Positions 34,789-48,000 of a DNA stretch of 64,000 bases are shown one piece after another. The translations under genes and the position numbers were made by a program. The notes under the pieces were generated by a model. The model was not told the DNA's origin. It made no database searches and was given only the letters and a program-made list of their open reading frames with translations. Within the stretch, counting starts at the first letter, position 1. Each line of letters opens with the position of its first letter. This stretch comes from Eopsaltria australis (taxonomy: Eukaryota > Chordata > Aves > Passeriformes > Petroicidae), in NCBI GenBank assembly GCA_034509425.1, contig JAVTVJ010000001.1:9886001-9950000 (forward strand). Direction: 5' to 3'.

Positions 34789-37700
34789 CACTTAGAAAAA
34801 TCTGTGATACAAAGACTCTCCCCACAGCAAAGAACTAAGAAACATGCCTGATGGCCTGGCTGGGACTGCTCAAGGAAGACAGAGACTACCTAAGAAACTG
34901 AACTTGGGTGGAAAGTGATTTTGTCATCCAATAAGGTCTCTCTTCTGTTTTCATTTTCCTTATTAGGAAAGCAGAGCTCTCCATTAATAAGACCAGCTAA
35001 TTTCCATTTGTGAAGGGGCTGAAAGTAAACCCAGTCATACTGGAAAAGCCCCAGTGAACTGTGGTGGAAACACATTTCCTGATCAGATGGAAGAAGAGAT
35101 CAGGAGGTCCTGAATGGGGAGGAGAGCTTAAAAGACTGAAATTTTGTGTGACATTGCTAGTGAGAGTGTGAGGGGGTTAAAGGCTCAGTTAGCTCAGAAT
35201 CTGAAGTCATCCTTCCTGTACTGTTTGCTCCTCCATGGTCGAAGGAGGCAGAAGAGAAGGACATGCAGCCACTGTGCCTGTAGGAGATCCTGTGAGCACC
35301 TTCCCAGCCCCAGTCCCTGTGTCCTTGCCGGTGAAAGGCTATAAGGACTTGTCTTTTGCTGCTGAGTACAGGTATGACTTCTTCCAACTGGGCAGCATAT
35401 GTGGGGCAGGACACAGCAGGACAAAACCTCCCTTCTGCAAACATGCTGAACTTGGCCCAGTGTGAGCTCTGGCTGTGGAAAATGAAGTAGGAGACTGTGC
35501 TGTGGAGCTTTTATCAGCTGTGTGGATCAGAAGGAGAATTTCACTCTGTTTCCTCCCATTTCTAGTGCAGCAATATTTTAGCATTGTGCTTCAACCCATG
35601 GTTCACAGCTGAGTGGTAGTTTTGTGATTTTATGAGGCATCAGACCACAGTGTCTTTAAATGTTCTGTAAAATATACAGGTTAATCACCTGACCCCTGCA
35701 AACTTCTTGGAAGAATTTGTATTGCATTAGCTAATGCATTGCAATGCCTTCCTGGAGCTGCAGAAAACCATTGTACATGAAAAGCAAACCTGTCAAACTT
35801 GCAGCTTTGCTAACTTTGCACAAAAACAGGGGGGGAAAAGTTCTTTAAACCACTGCAAAACAAGATAAAACCACAAACTTGATGGCCTTTTGTGCAACCT
35901 CAATTGGACGTTGCAGCTCTATGCCATAATCTCAGAACAGAGCCTTTATCATCTTGGGTGTACTAGCATTGACCCATAACAGAGTCTTAAATAAAAAGCA
36001 AACCATAATGTCAAAGCAAAAGTCAGTATCTCAGCAGGTCTGGCCTCAAGTGTGGGAGTGTGAACAGAGAAAACAAAAGCTCAGAATAAGGAGAAGGCTG
36101 GATGGGTTTGAAGGAGGAAAAACACCCCCAACCTCTGGAAAAATAGCAGGGTGGAGCAGAAATAAAAATACTTTGGACAAGAGAATTCCTACAGACTCCA
36201 AAGTGCAAGGCAAAAAAAGGGAAAAAAGGCCTTATCCTTGCCTTACCAGTGCCTGAGCTGATGTGGGTCAGCTGTGGTGGGAGAAGGGCTCAGGGCTTGG
36301 ATTTTGAAATATCTGCGCAGAGGTGGTCCAGCAAGGCCTCATGGCAGGGATGGCATTGTGGAAGCTTTGAGCCAGGCTGTAATTTATTGGCAAAATGCTC
36401 TGGGGCTAAATAGTCAAGAGAGATGGCACTGCACTCCCTCTGAGAAGAGTGAACGATGCTTCCCTCTTGCTTGGAGGCGGGGAAATGACATTGTTCTGTG
36501 GCAGTCAGTCCCAAGGAGAGCAGAGCCTTTTCAAGTAATTTGCATGCCTGAGTGAGTTAACACTGAGTGGTTCCTGCTCTCCCTTGGATTGTGCTTCTGC
36601 CCCGTTGTACAGCAAGCAGAGATGGATACAGAGGCACAGCTGAAGTCATAGTCCTGTCCAGAGACAGGGCATGTACTTCTCCTAATCCACAACCCTACCA
36701 CATCAATTTGCTCCTGTCACATGTACTCTCCTTCTCAGCATTGAAGCCAAGTCTGCCACAGGAAGAAATTCTCCTTCCCAACCATTTGCGCATCCCTGAG
36801 AGGGACAGAATGGACCCAGCCTTCAGCAGACATGTTTGAGAAATTACTGGCTCCTGAAGAATTCCTCACAGTTCTAGGAAGAGCTGTTGGGTGTTCAAAA
36901 GCTGGAAAGATGAAGGAGTGCTGAAATGCAGCCTGTGGAGAGCAAGGTTTGATTCCTACTTTGGAAAGCCCCTTGCCCCAAAAAAATTAAATTGGCAGGG
37001 GACCATGCCACTGAAATGCATTTTGACCTTATTCAAATTATTTCATGCCAGATTGCATGGTTTCCTACTACACTTATTCCTTGGCAGTTTCGTAAGTGTC
37101 ATGGAACTCACTCTGGAGGGGAGTGGGATGAGTTCACCTACAGCAAAACAGAGGTGGCTGCATCCCTGAGTCAAAACAGTGGCCATTTACCTGCCTGTTG
37201 TATCAAACTGGGATGTCCTGCATTGACAGCCTCTCTGGGTAACAGGTTAATTTATCTGTACACCCTCTACTGCTCCATGGTCAACCAGGCCTGCTCTCAC
37301 TGTAGTGCTGAGTATTGGTGCACAACCAGCTGCCCCTTTTGTGTTTCCAGCTCCCAGACATTACTTATAGGTTCCCAGAATTTACGAAGCTGTCTTGCCC
37401 TCTGCTTTGTTAAGGTCCTTTGCTCAGGAGTGTTGATCTCGAAGGAAAGCAGTGTGTGTAGACCCATTTGCAAGTGACCTTTTATCCCAGGAAGGCCAGA
37501 AAAAGGGACAGAAGGGACACACATCAGCACCAGGGGAGCTGACTGCACTGTAAAACCTAGGACAGCAGGATCTCTGATGAAACTGGCAGGTTTTGTAGAC
37601 AAATAAGGGTCACTCATTCTCTTGCAGATTCCCTGAAACACAAAATCTCCTCATTTAGATGAGCCAGGTGAAGCTGAATGTCCTACATCAAGGCCTAGAG

Positions 37701-39000
37701 GGAGCTGGAGGCCACTGAGGAGATCATATCTACTGAGCATTACATGATGTGTGACAATGGAGCCATACAGGGGACTCAGCAATGAAATTATTTGGGTAGC
37801 ACCATGGGAATGTCATATCGGTCCATCTTCTTTTTACTTTTTGACACTCTTGCTGATGTGTTGGTCAAAATGGCATTCCTACTACAGAATTTACAAATTT
37901 TTGTTCTCTGTTTTTCTTCTCTAAACAGCCCAGCATGCCCCAGTGTGCTGTGTGGTTGTGCATCCCACTCAGAGCTATTGTGCTGTCCCTCCTGCACTGC
38001 TTACAGCTGCCTTTTCTGCCAGCTGGCCAAGGTCTACCTCCACCCAACACAGAAAATGCCAAATGGCTTAATGGGAGATGTTCTCAACTGGTGACACTTT
38101 CTTTTGGCGGGCCAGGAACAGAAAATGGAACCTGGCATGTTTTGTCCTTAGCACTCCTCACTGGGAGCCAACCACGAGGTAAATCACCTGGCTCACACTC
38201 TGCAAGGACTCGGTTTAAAATAAACAAATAAAAAGATGTTAAAGCTTTCCCACCCTGCCCCAGGATCCCACAGCAGAGCAGTTTCCTTTGTAGTTCCTTA
38301 CACTGCAGATGGGAGTTTCAGGCAAAGATGATAGTCTTTGGCTCAGAGATCACCCCAAGAGAGCAGCTTTGTGGGGACGGGTTCTGTGTTCCTATCAGCT
38401 CCCAGTAAGGCATGTTTTGGCAAGTAGCAGCAGCTACAGTTCACAGGCACTTACTCATCCTCTCCCCAGACTGCCCCAGCAATCCCTGATGGTGACTCAC
38501 TGTCCAGCCTTGCAAGCCTGGACACCCCACATGAAAGGCTGGGGAAATATCTTACCTGTTCTTCATCCCACCAGAAATCTGTGACTGGCTTTCAACCAAA
38601 TCTGCAGGTTTCCTCCATGGATGCATTGTGTGCAGCCATGAGGGTTGGTGCTGGCACAGGGAGAAAAACAGTGGGAGCATAGTGCTGGGGTGGCCAGCAT
38701 CACAGAAGCCCAGGGCAATTAAAGCTGTCCCAAGCTCATTCAAGGGTGGTAGACCCATGGGAATGAAACCCCAGAACTGGTATGAAAGCATCTTTATGCT
38801 GTTTTGAGAAAATAATTTGGAAAATAGTATTTTTTTCTCATTATTTCAGTGGTTTTTTAGTCTTCCTCACTTTCACCTTTTCCTCCTCCGTAACACTAGC
38901 CTGATGAAAAAAGGAGACATGATGTGTCTGAGAAAATGACATCTGTGTCAAAGATGCTGATAATGGACAGATAAATAGCCATACTGCAGCTGCACCTAAG
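34789..39000. other. Anonymous non-coding sequence
   Basis: No gene recognised. The longest frame is 36992-37477 plus (161 codons); its second half is rich in Cys and Ser but matches no family I know, and a minus-strand 114-codon frame overlaps it at 37297-37641. No named repeat was seen. Confidence 0.55.
35723..35747. repeat. Two overlapping palindromes
   Basis: TGCATTAGCTAATGCA (16 bp, 35723-35738) overlaps GCATTGCAATGC (12 bp, 35736-35747). ATTAG and CTAAT cores are homeodomain-like, so a dimeric binding site is conceivable. Confidence 0.7.
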
Positions 39001-39049
39001 CATCAGTCACTGTTGGGTGACTGCATCAGTCACCCAACAGTGACTGATG
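39001..39049. repeat. Perfect 23-bp inverted repeat with 3-base loop
   Basis: Arm 39001-39023 starts CATCAGTCACTGTTGGG and ends TGACTG. The loop CAT is 39024-39026, and arm 39027-39049 is the exact reverse complement (23 of 23). Base pairing stops sharply on the outside (39000 G against 39050 G). Such perfection in otherwise decayed DNA implies a recent origin or selection. A template-switch event during replication, which copies a short stretch in inverted orientation, would make this shape. The loop is short for a microRNA precursor. Confidence 0.95.
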
Positions 39050-40729
39050 GTGTACAACCGTTTGTCTAACTATAGGGGTTTTTAATGACTATTAATTTTG
39101 CACAGTAGTATGTGCACTCAGTAAAAGACAACGACTGTCCACAACATTCAGTTTGGTGCATTTATTGTTATTTATGAAGTTATTGAAGATGTCTTTGCAT
39201 TCATGGATCTGAGTCTTGCACAATTCATTGAAATGCTTGGCATCACTGCCATAAAACACACACACTGAAGGTAATAAAATCCAGCTATGCAGTACAGTAA
39301 AAATCCCCACAAAAAATATCATAAAATGGACATATGAATCTTGATAAAGTCCGTGTATTGCTATGCTGCACATTCACATGAATTAGAGGTGTGTGGTAAT
39401 CCTGGACAAAGCCTTTTATAAAAGCACATGCTGTCTACAGAGGCAACATAAAATTCAGAGGGGGAGTACAATGCACCCTGTCCCTCTGATTATGCACAAC
39501 TGTAACCCTTCATCGAAGACTCCTCCTTGGCTGTGCAAAATGTTCCCCAGTCCAGCAAACCATTCCTAGCAGGTGTGTTCCAGGTTCCCTCCCCCAGCCT
39601 CACAAAGGCCATGCGAAACTGGGCATGCAATCTTGTGAGGCTGACAGTACTCCTCATCCTCCCGGTATGATGCCCACCTCTGTCTGTCAGCTTCCCAAGT
39701 GCCTGTTTCACCATCATCCTGCAAATGTAACCTGCAACTTCTAAGAAACATTTCTGACCTTCCATCGCACTAATACAGTCCATAAACTGGAGTAGCAGAG
39801 GGAAAAAGGGAGATGTATCTAAAAATACTTGGAGTAAAGATTTCCATGGTTGTCTCTGGAGGGAAACAGCCCCTTGTTCTTACAGGGGCCAATATTATCA
39901 GCCTTCCTAGGCTACCACTGGAAAGATACCATACATAATGTTGGGATTTGTGATGTTGTAGAAAGCCTTTGAAGCATTGTGACAAAACAGTCATTGTAAC
40001 ACTAATTGTATATGAGTTATACAAGAGGGCAGAAAACAGATGTATGGGGACCTCAGTGTGATGGCACAGCCTAGGAGCCTCGACTGCCTTTGAATTGGCC
40101 CACCAACAGGAACTACTGGCTAGCAGCATGCAACTTGCTCACTATAACCACAGCATTTTATCCCCCAGCTTGTTACCTCAGTCTGTGCTCTTACAGGTAA
40201 GTGCTCCCCAGGAGATTTTCTGTCACTAAGCTTTGAAGTGAGCTCTGCACAGCCTTGCAGAAAATAACTTTTAGTATGCTGAAGTCTGGTGTCTGCTTTT
40301 ACTCACTTCAGATGTGTAACATCTCCTTAATGACTGCTTAATGCTGCATGGGTGACCAGGACCATGGATGTCCACTGCCAGAAAATATCTGGGAGAAGAA
40401 AAGCATCACCTGCCAGGCACTATCTCACAACAGCAGCAGAAAAAATCCTACAACACACTCTGCAGAGCCCCAAGTCAGGAAACTGAATATGGATTATTTT
40501 GAAGCCTAGGCCTGGTTCTGTGGCATCAAGGATTTGAAATAGGGGCAGACCATTGCAGATTAATGGTCTGCTTTCTTAGTTCCACTGGTGCTTGTTTGCA
40601 GTGTGTTTGATGTATATGCATGAAACCTGTACCAAGCACTCAGGTACAGATATGCTACAGAGAGATGATGAAGGGGAAAGACTTCACTTTTCCAGCTATG
40701 TTAAATAAGATAAGAAATGGCTTGTGGGC
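39050..40729. other. Anonymous non-coding sequence
   Basis: No gene recognised. The largest frame is 39770-40129 minus (119 codons), not recognised. A small 10-bp inverted repeat (GCAGACCATT.. AATGGTCTGC) lies at 40545-40571. Confidence 0.6.
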
Positions 40730-41177
40730 AGCCAGGATGATCAGGGGGCAAGAGCACCTCTACTGCGAGGAAAGGCTAAGAGAATTGGGACTGTTCAGCC
40801 TGGAGAAGAGAAGGCTTCAGGATGACCTAATCACAGCCTTCCAGTACCTGAAGGGAGCCTACAAGAAAGGAAAGAAACTTTTTACAAGGACATGTAGTGA
40901 CAGGACAAGGGGGAAGGGATTTAAACTGAGAGAGAGTAGGTTTAGATTGGATATTAGGAAGAAATTCTTTACCGTGAGGGTCATGAGACAAGCTGGAACA
41001 AGTTGCCCAGAGAAGCTGTGAATCTCCCATCCCTGGAAGTATTCAAGGCCAGGTTGGATAGAGCTTTGAGCAACCTGGTCTAGTGAAAGGTATCCCTGTC
41101 TGTGGCAGGAGGTTTGGAACTAGATGATCTTTAAGGCTCTTCTAACCCAAACTGTTCCATAATTCTGTGATTCTATG
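40730..41177 (+). mobile_element. CR1 LINE, 5'-truncated, plus strand
   Basis: This is the best-preserved repeat in the window. It runs from within ORF2 (GAGCACCTCTACTGCGAGG) through CTGTTCAGCCTGGAGAAGAG, the avian 3' region (CCCAGAGAAGCTGTGAA, GATGATCTTTAAGG) and ends with two 8-mer tail units, ATTCTGTGATTCTATG, at 41162-41177. About 450 bp of a roughly 4.5-kb element were inserted. Conservation suggests a bird-era insertion, much younger than the copies near 3 kb or 25 kb. Confidence 0.95.
40733..41021 (+). pseudogene. CR1 ORF2 C-terminal fragment
   Basis: The plus frame reads [20 protein letters not shown], then [20 protein letters not shown] and [15 protein letters not shown]. This is the conserved C-terminal tail of avian CR1 ORF2, after the RT domain. 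A small insertion near 40990 shifts the frame, so the usual ending (WNRLPREVV..) is read out of phase and a stop comes at 41019-41021. The frame opens upstream at 40620 only by chance. It is not a gene. Confidence 0.9.
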
Positions 41178-41879
41178 TAGAGAGAGTGATTTGGGTAAAG
41201 AGGGTTAAATCCATGGCAAAAAATTTGAAGAGTGCCTCGGCAAAAAGATTAGCACATAAAATTTCCCACCAGGAAGATTCATGCGAATCTGGGAAAACTT
41301 CCCATGATCTAAGTCAGCATTAGTAGTTGGATCATTTAGAATCAGTTGTGCCAAACCTTAGTAAAGTGAAGAGGAGTGGATAATTTGGGGGTAAGTTTTC
41401 TTTTGCTAGTTGAGGGTAAACAAACTAGTGACTATGACTGAGCTATGTCCCATCTCAGCTGTGGGGCACATCTGCCCTGCCTTATGGAGTTGGGAGTGGG
41501 GCACTTGTGGGCGAGAAGAAACAACACCAAAGGCCATGAACCCAGGCAGCGAGTCCTACACCAGCACTTGTGCCATTGTAATGTTTCCATTATTGCTGCA
41601 TGAACTGGCCACAGGGAAGCTAAAACATCCATGGATGGCTCCCACTACCATCAGGCCATCACTTGTTCTGCTAGCTTACCCTGTCCCAGGGCGCTCACAC
41701 TGACCCTGGCCAGGCTCAGGCTCCCCCTATGCTCACACCATCATTTTTCTCAGCTCAGATACAGAGAGGAAACTTTATTTCTCAAAGCCACAGTTGTAGA
41801 ATTCCCGAGGAGAGATGCAGAGAAGCAATACAGATGCACATGGATGCTCTGCTGAGTCTGTCCGTGCCTGCATATTTCA
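41178..41879. other. Anonymous non-coding sequence
   Basis: No gene or named repeat. The small plus frame 41410-41703 is not recognised. Confidence 0.6.
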
Positions 41880-42052
41880 CTGGGAAAGGACAATGCAGGC
41901 CAGTGGCATGGTTCTCTGTCCCACTTTCTCCCTGTGTAAAACAGGAATAATGATATTGACCTCGACCACTGGGGAGCCTGAAAAGGCCAGTTAATGTTTC
42001 TGAGGCTCTTTGAGAATAAAAAGGTCTGTATCGGTGCTAAGTGTTATTATTC
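41880..42052 (+). mobile_element. MIR-like SINE remnant
   Basis: The text CACTTTCTCCCTGTGTAAAA, then CAGGAATAATGATATTGACCTC and, after a gap, TTAATGTTTCTGAGGCTCTTTGAGA and GTTATTATT tracks the MIR/CORE-SINE core (CCTCAGTTTCCCCATCTGTAAAATGGGAATAATR.. CTTTGAGAT). The tRNA-like head is missing or unrecognisable. It is an old amniote repeat, divergent. Confidence 0.65.
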
Positions 42053-45000
42053 ATGCATTGTAATTCTAACCTATAAGAGACTTGGCTTTACTAGGAGAAT
42101 TTTGGTGACTGCGGCTGAAAGTAGGTTTCATATTTCATCTTTAGCTGTATACAGATTAACAGCACTCACACAATTTCTTCATAGGCATAAAGATGAAGGT
42201 GAAATCCACACCAGCATTAGGCATTACAGTGAATGACCTTGGCATGAACGCCCTCTGATTTCCAGCATCTGTGAAAGTTTAGCTGAAGTGATGTATAAAG
42301 ACTTGGTACTAGCTAACAAAAGCAAGTGTTTGTGAAATTGATTCTGAAATCTGAAATTTTCCCCTGACTTTGGCAAAACCTGGAGTGGTGCTCAAATCAG
42401 AAAGGTAAAAGGTTAACATTTTACTGTGCAACATATATTAACCAAGTGAGTGTATAAATATATAGAAGGTTCAGAGTGGTTTCACAGAGGTCATTTCACT
42501 CGGAATTTACTTCTCTCCAACCAGATCAGTGACAGTGTGGCACATGTAGTTCTAAAAACCATAAAGATATCAAACAGGGCTTTTATAACATGCCATGCAG
42601 ACCTGATGTATATTGCTGCTATACGCTACACATTTCCATCATCACTGCTTCTCCTGTCTGGATCATGCTGGCCTCCCAGAGGAGATGACTGCATATTGGA
42701 ATCTTGTATCAGGTAACAGCAAGAAAAAATGATGGGGCAAGCATTCAACTGAGACACCACCTTCCCAGCAAGAGACAGGATTATCAGCTCATTAAATCAC
42801 ATGGGGGACAGTGGCATATCCACCATGAACAAAACCCAAATGCTTTCACATAATTTAGAAGTTTTTTCAATGTGTTACACATGATGCCCTGCCACATGGG
42901 GACTATTTGCCCTGATTTTACTTCTCTGATTTTTGTTACAATCATTCTATCTTAGTTTTCATTCCCAATTAACAGTTAGGGAACATGATATTCTTGCTTG
43001 GGTATTCAAGGGAGAGTGTGCGTGATCAGCTGTCCAGGACACAGGCAGAAATGTTACCTTCCTCACAAAGGGCTTCCTCTTTGCCATCTCTTAATTTTTG
43101 AGTAGACAACAGCTACTTTATGGAATATGAGCAATGTAAGATGGAGCTGCAGAAGTTCTTAGGTATTGCTAGATATTACATTTAATGTCATAACAATAAG
43201 AAGAGCAAAAAGAAGTGCAAATCTTGATTGTAGAGAGCCATGTTTTCCATGTTCCCTCCTGTTTCTTTTGGTAATAGAAAATCAATGGGTCTTTTGTATA
43301 TGTGGCACATCTGAAGCAGTGAAGCTCCCATCCTCCCTTCATATATGAATATATTAATTAGTATACTTTGCCGTCTGAACAAGTGTGTTTCAAAACAATG
43401 ACAGATTCCAGTGCATTAGCTCCAGCACTTCTCTGCAGCAGAGCCTTTCTCTCTTTCTTCCACATTTCCTTAGATGAACAGCTCATAGCATTTCCTACAC
43501 AAGCTCTTCACACCCCACCTCGTGACTGAAGTGGGGAGTGCAGCACATACAAAAATGTCACCCAACAGAGCACCAATCAATTCCTGGTTGAAATACTGGA
43601 TTGTTTTTCATCCCTTCTCCTTTCCCAAATAGTAGTTTTCCCCAAATTTGGTACAGCTTCTCTAGCTGCTTACCATTGCCCAGCCACATGCTTTTTCATG
43701 GCTTTTGGCATAGCTGTCCGTGTTTTGAGGTGACATTTCAGAGGTTCTTTGGTTTGGTTTCTTTTCATGATGAACTCTTACAAGGAATTGGCATTTTTCT
43801 ATCAAGCTTGGTTGCTAAATTTCTCACTAGTTATACAGTTTAAGAATTCAGTACACTATTACCAGAAGCACTAAGTCTTCACTCTAAATGGTTATGCTCT
43901 GTATGGCTTTTTCCGATATTCTGTAACTATTTATGAGTAATTGATTATTTATGGAGATATTTATGGTGGTTTTCTTGGGCATACCCTTTGAAGAAATCAG
44001 CAAGCTCAAGGAAAACAACAATGGGGAGTTCTTGGGAGTGGACTTTTAGGTTTGTTTTTACATTTTAAAAAGCCTTCAACAACATCAAAAATCCCTGCTA
44101 ATGGTTAGCATTTTCCTATTGGTTTCTGTTGGGGAATCTGAAATGGAGACAGGCTTCCAGGAGGTAACTGGAATGGTGACACTACCTATGGTGTTAGAAT
44201 GTCCATTGTACAGGCAGCCTGGATGAAACCTGGAGAAATTATGGGCTTGACCCTAAAGATAGCAGGAATTTTGACTCTGCTGCTGCTAGGCATGATGTGA
44301 AATTGTTGATGCCTTTCAAAAATTATGGAGGAATTTTGTTAGTGGAGCATGTATCAGAACTCTGATTTCCTGGCTTTTGACCCCATTTTAGAGGCTGCAG
44401 AGCACTGATGGTCCCACAATGACCTGCTCCCCTCTTCACTTGAGAATACAGGGGGCTTCCCTGCAGACATCTGGACACAGCAGACTTTGTACATTCTGGA
44501 CCAGGTCACAGTTTCAACAGACAGGACCATCAAAATTGCTTTCCATATTTGGTTTTATTTGTATTTTATTTCTAACGTGGTGGTTTGAGACATTGTGTGC
44601 AGGAGAGAGAGGGAGAGAGGGAATGGCATGCTACCTAGGGACAGAGGAGTCCAGCCTGCTTAAAAAGGAAATGTTGCTGGATAAACACAAATTGGTGTAA
44701 GCCACATCATTAGGAGAAAGTTGTCTATCATTAAGCACTACGTAGTGCATCCCCGTGAGCCTGAAATAAGTCTCCAGGGGATATACAATCATACTTGCCA
44801 CACGAGTGGAAATGCTGAAGATGAGCCACACGCCGTCTGGGTGTCCACCTCCCACCTGTGTTAGCATCATTATGTGCATGTTGGGCTGACTTAGCACACT
44901 GAGGAGGAAGATGGCCATGCCATTCTCTTTTACCATCTGGATAATTTACTCTGTGAGTTTCTTAGAGAGTGAATTCATTAATGCAGATATGCAGGGTGCA

Positions 45001-48000
45001 ATTATTCAGATGATGCAGTGGGAGGAAGCTGCATAAAATTTACAGAGTGAGCTCTGTACTCTGAGCAGTGTTTTTCTGGGTGGTCCTGCCTGGAAAAAAA
45101 TCACACCTAGGAATGTCTTGATGACTTCTGACTGTGTTCCAAATGGCAGCTCCTCCCAACTGGCATCAGTGGGAGCCAGTCTCACTAGCAAGGGAGATGC
45201 TAGAAGACTCCCAGTTAGCATCCGTCACAACAGAGAGGAAATCTGTGGGAAATGCTGATCATTTATATCAAAATTAATGAGATTTTCCCTCTCTGAACGT
45301 GAGGGCTGAGATGTAAGCTGACTATAGGGAAAAAAAATCCATCCATGGATATCTAGCTTGCCTTTTTATTTATATTTTTCCAGGGGTCTTGTATAATTGA
45401 TGACAGTGCCTATTTGGCAAAGGAATTTTCTGAGCACGAAATTTGTTTTAATAGTAATTTTTGCCTACTAAACAAACTGTTGTTTTTTTCTCTAGTACAT
45501 CTGAAGCCAAAATCACAGGACCACAAAACAAATCAGCCTAATTTCACTGTGAACTTTTCTTTTGACATCCTTCTATTTTTCAAAGAGAATAAATGTGTTG
45601 TTACATGACTGCTCTTTTCCAGACAGAAGAGGCAGAGAGCTATTTTTGAAGCTCCTTAAATCAGAAGCTCTGGCTCTTTACAAAAGGATCCCCACAGGAT
45701 ATCAGGACTGTGTTTGGAAACATATGTGATAAAAAAAAATCAAACCATAAAAATGAACTGGGATCACCTTGTAATTGGGCAGAGAAGACTTCCTGCTGCT
45801 GTCTGTATTTTTGTTAAAAGCCAGTGCTTCTGCATTTCTCACCTTTTGCTGTGCGAGATTGTACACAAAATCTCTGATTGCCAAGCAAATCAAAGCCAAG
45901 AGGGAGACCCCCTGTTTGGAGGAAACCATCCCCCTCCTATATTCTCTTTTACTGGTGTTACATGGGAAAAATTAGATGTACAGAATGAATCAAAAGTCAT
46001 TGTAAAAAAAAATAAAATAAAAACACCACCAGTGAAACAGAGCTATATGGAGGACCCAAAGGAGATCTTTGAATGCATCAGCTTCCATATAGAGCAGTAA
46101 GCTAATAGGCAGTTCATTGAAGATAAAGTATAACATAAAACATAAAATTACAGAGAAAATGGCTGAAAATATAATAAAAAATAATTAAAAATCTTGTAGG
46201 AAGGTGGCATATCAACATCTGATGTAAATACAGACATAGGAAGTGCAGTTTATCATTTGAATAGATTAAACAGCTGAAAGTGGTAACAAAATTTGCAGGT
46301 TTGTAGTCTATTTCTTCCAAAAATTCAAGAAAACCCCAATGGTTCCAGCAACAACTTGCCATTTTCATCTGTCAGAAGATGATTTCTCTGTTTTGCTCAG
46401 CTACCAGAATCCTAAAGAGAAAAAGCACCCATTGTAAAATTGGTTAAAACTGTAAATTTAAATTCAGAATCAAAAGAAAGGAAGAAAAATCAGTCATTTC
46501 CCTGGTCCTTAAATGTTAAAAATATTGTGGAAAGACACAAGTCTCTCCACCAGTTTGGCATGACATGAACCTTTGAGTATTAACAGACTTCTATTTTCTT
46601 TTGTCCACTGCTTTCTACTCTTCAATGAAATGAAATTTTGACATTGTTGAAGACTTAGGACAAAATTATTTTCTCTATGACGTTGCAAGACAAATTGGAC
46701 AAGGCATTAAGAGAATACAGAAGTTAAACATAGGAAATCTTCTCCCTCCCCTGGAAACTTTTATCCTACTACCTGCAGCCAGGCATATTTAAAACTCAGC
46801 ATCTCCTAGCAATGTGGATATCATACTAATAACACATATTTTCCTTTCATGGACTGGCACCTGGAATTAGCTCACTGAGAGCAAATTGGTAATATTCAGG
46901 CTGCAAATATTTTGAGGATGAAGCATCTTTCTGTTTGCTTGACCAGAAACTTATTCCCAGACACAATGTCAACATCAAAAATAGTCTTACACTATTAAGA
47001 GTGACCCTCATGAGAGTATGGGTATTAGTTCAGACAACACATGACAATGTATATGTGTATGTGTGCACACAAAACTATCTGTATTTTGAACTGATAATTG
47101 TGTGTTTTGACCTGTGTGAGTATATGTACATATAAGTATTTACATGTTATACATATTGTGTGTATGTTGGGAAGAATGCATTCTCACTGCCATGGAACTC
47201 ATGCGATGGTGGTAGGTAGACAAACAAAGACAGTGACAATCGTCTTCTAGGTTACTGCATCCTTCTCCTCAGCATAGATGGGTAGTTTCTGGGCCAGGAA
47301 CAAACATTCTTTGTAATTAAACTATCCTGCATTTACAAGACTTAGCAGGAATATTTTCCTTCTTCTTTTCTCCTCATCATCTAGTGGCATGCCTTATACA
47401 TAGTAAGCAGAACAGAGTGCATTGGCTCACTCCTCAACACAGCCAGCAATTTTTGCATGTATGCTCAGATGGTTCTGTAAGTACAGAGGATGTATTACAA
47501 GCAAAGCTCTGACAATGTAGCTTGTCAAGTTTAAAAAAAAAAAGTGTTGCTTTAGTACACACAGATACATACAAACATTCACGTTGTAACAGTGTTTACA
47601 CCCACAACAAAGATCAGGAATCTACCATGTAAAACATGGTGCAGGCTTCAATATTAGTGAGGCAGAGCTGAATGCAGTTGCCATCTATGTTATGAAGGGC
47701 TTGAAATCCAACAGAGCTACTTTATAGTGCAATTTACATATTTTAAAAATAGCTCATTTAATAGTTGATAAAAGCAGGGGTCAGCTTCCTCTGAAAAGCT
47801 AGAGCTTTAAATACCTGCATTTATTTTGAGAACATGAGTGATTAAATTCCAGCAACTCTGCAATTTCAAATGCAGTAAGTAGTAAATGATAAATAAAAAA
47901 TATTATGTCACTTGCTCTGAAGTTATTTTGCACTTTTTTCATCTTTCTGTGTCTCTCCTCTTTCATTTTCTGTTCTTTACCTACCAAACTGCCTACCTGT

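Noticed and set aside
36992..37477. 161-codon Cys-rich plus frame
   Set aside because: No motif or Cys spacing that I recognise; overlapped by unrelated frames on both strands.
40620..41021. 133-codon plus frame as a possible gene
   Set aside because: From about 40733 it is the C-terminal tail of CR1 ORF2; the upstream part is chance reading.
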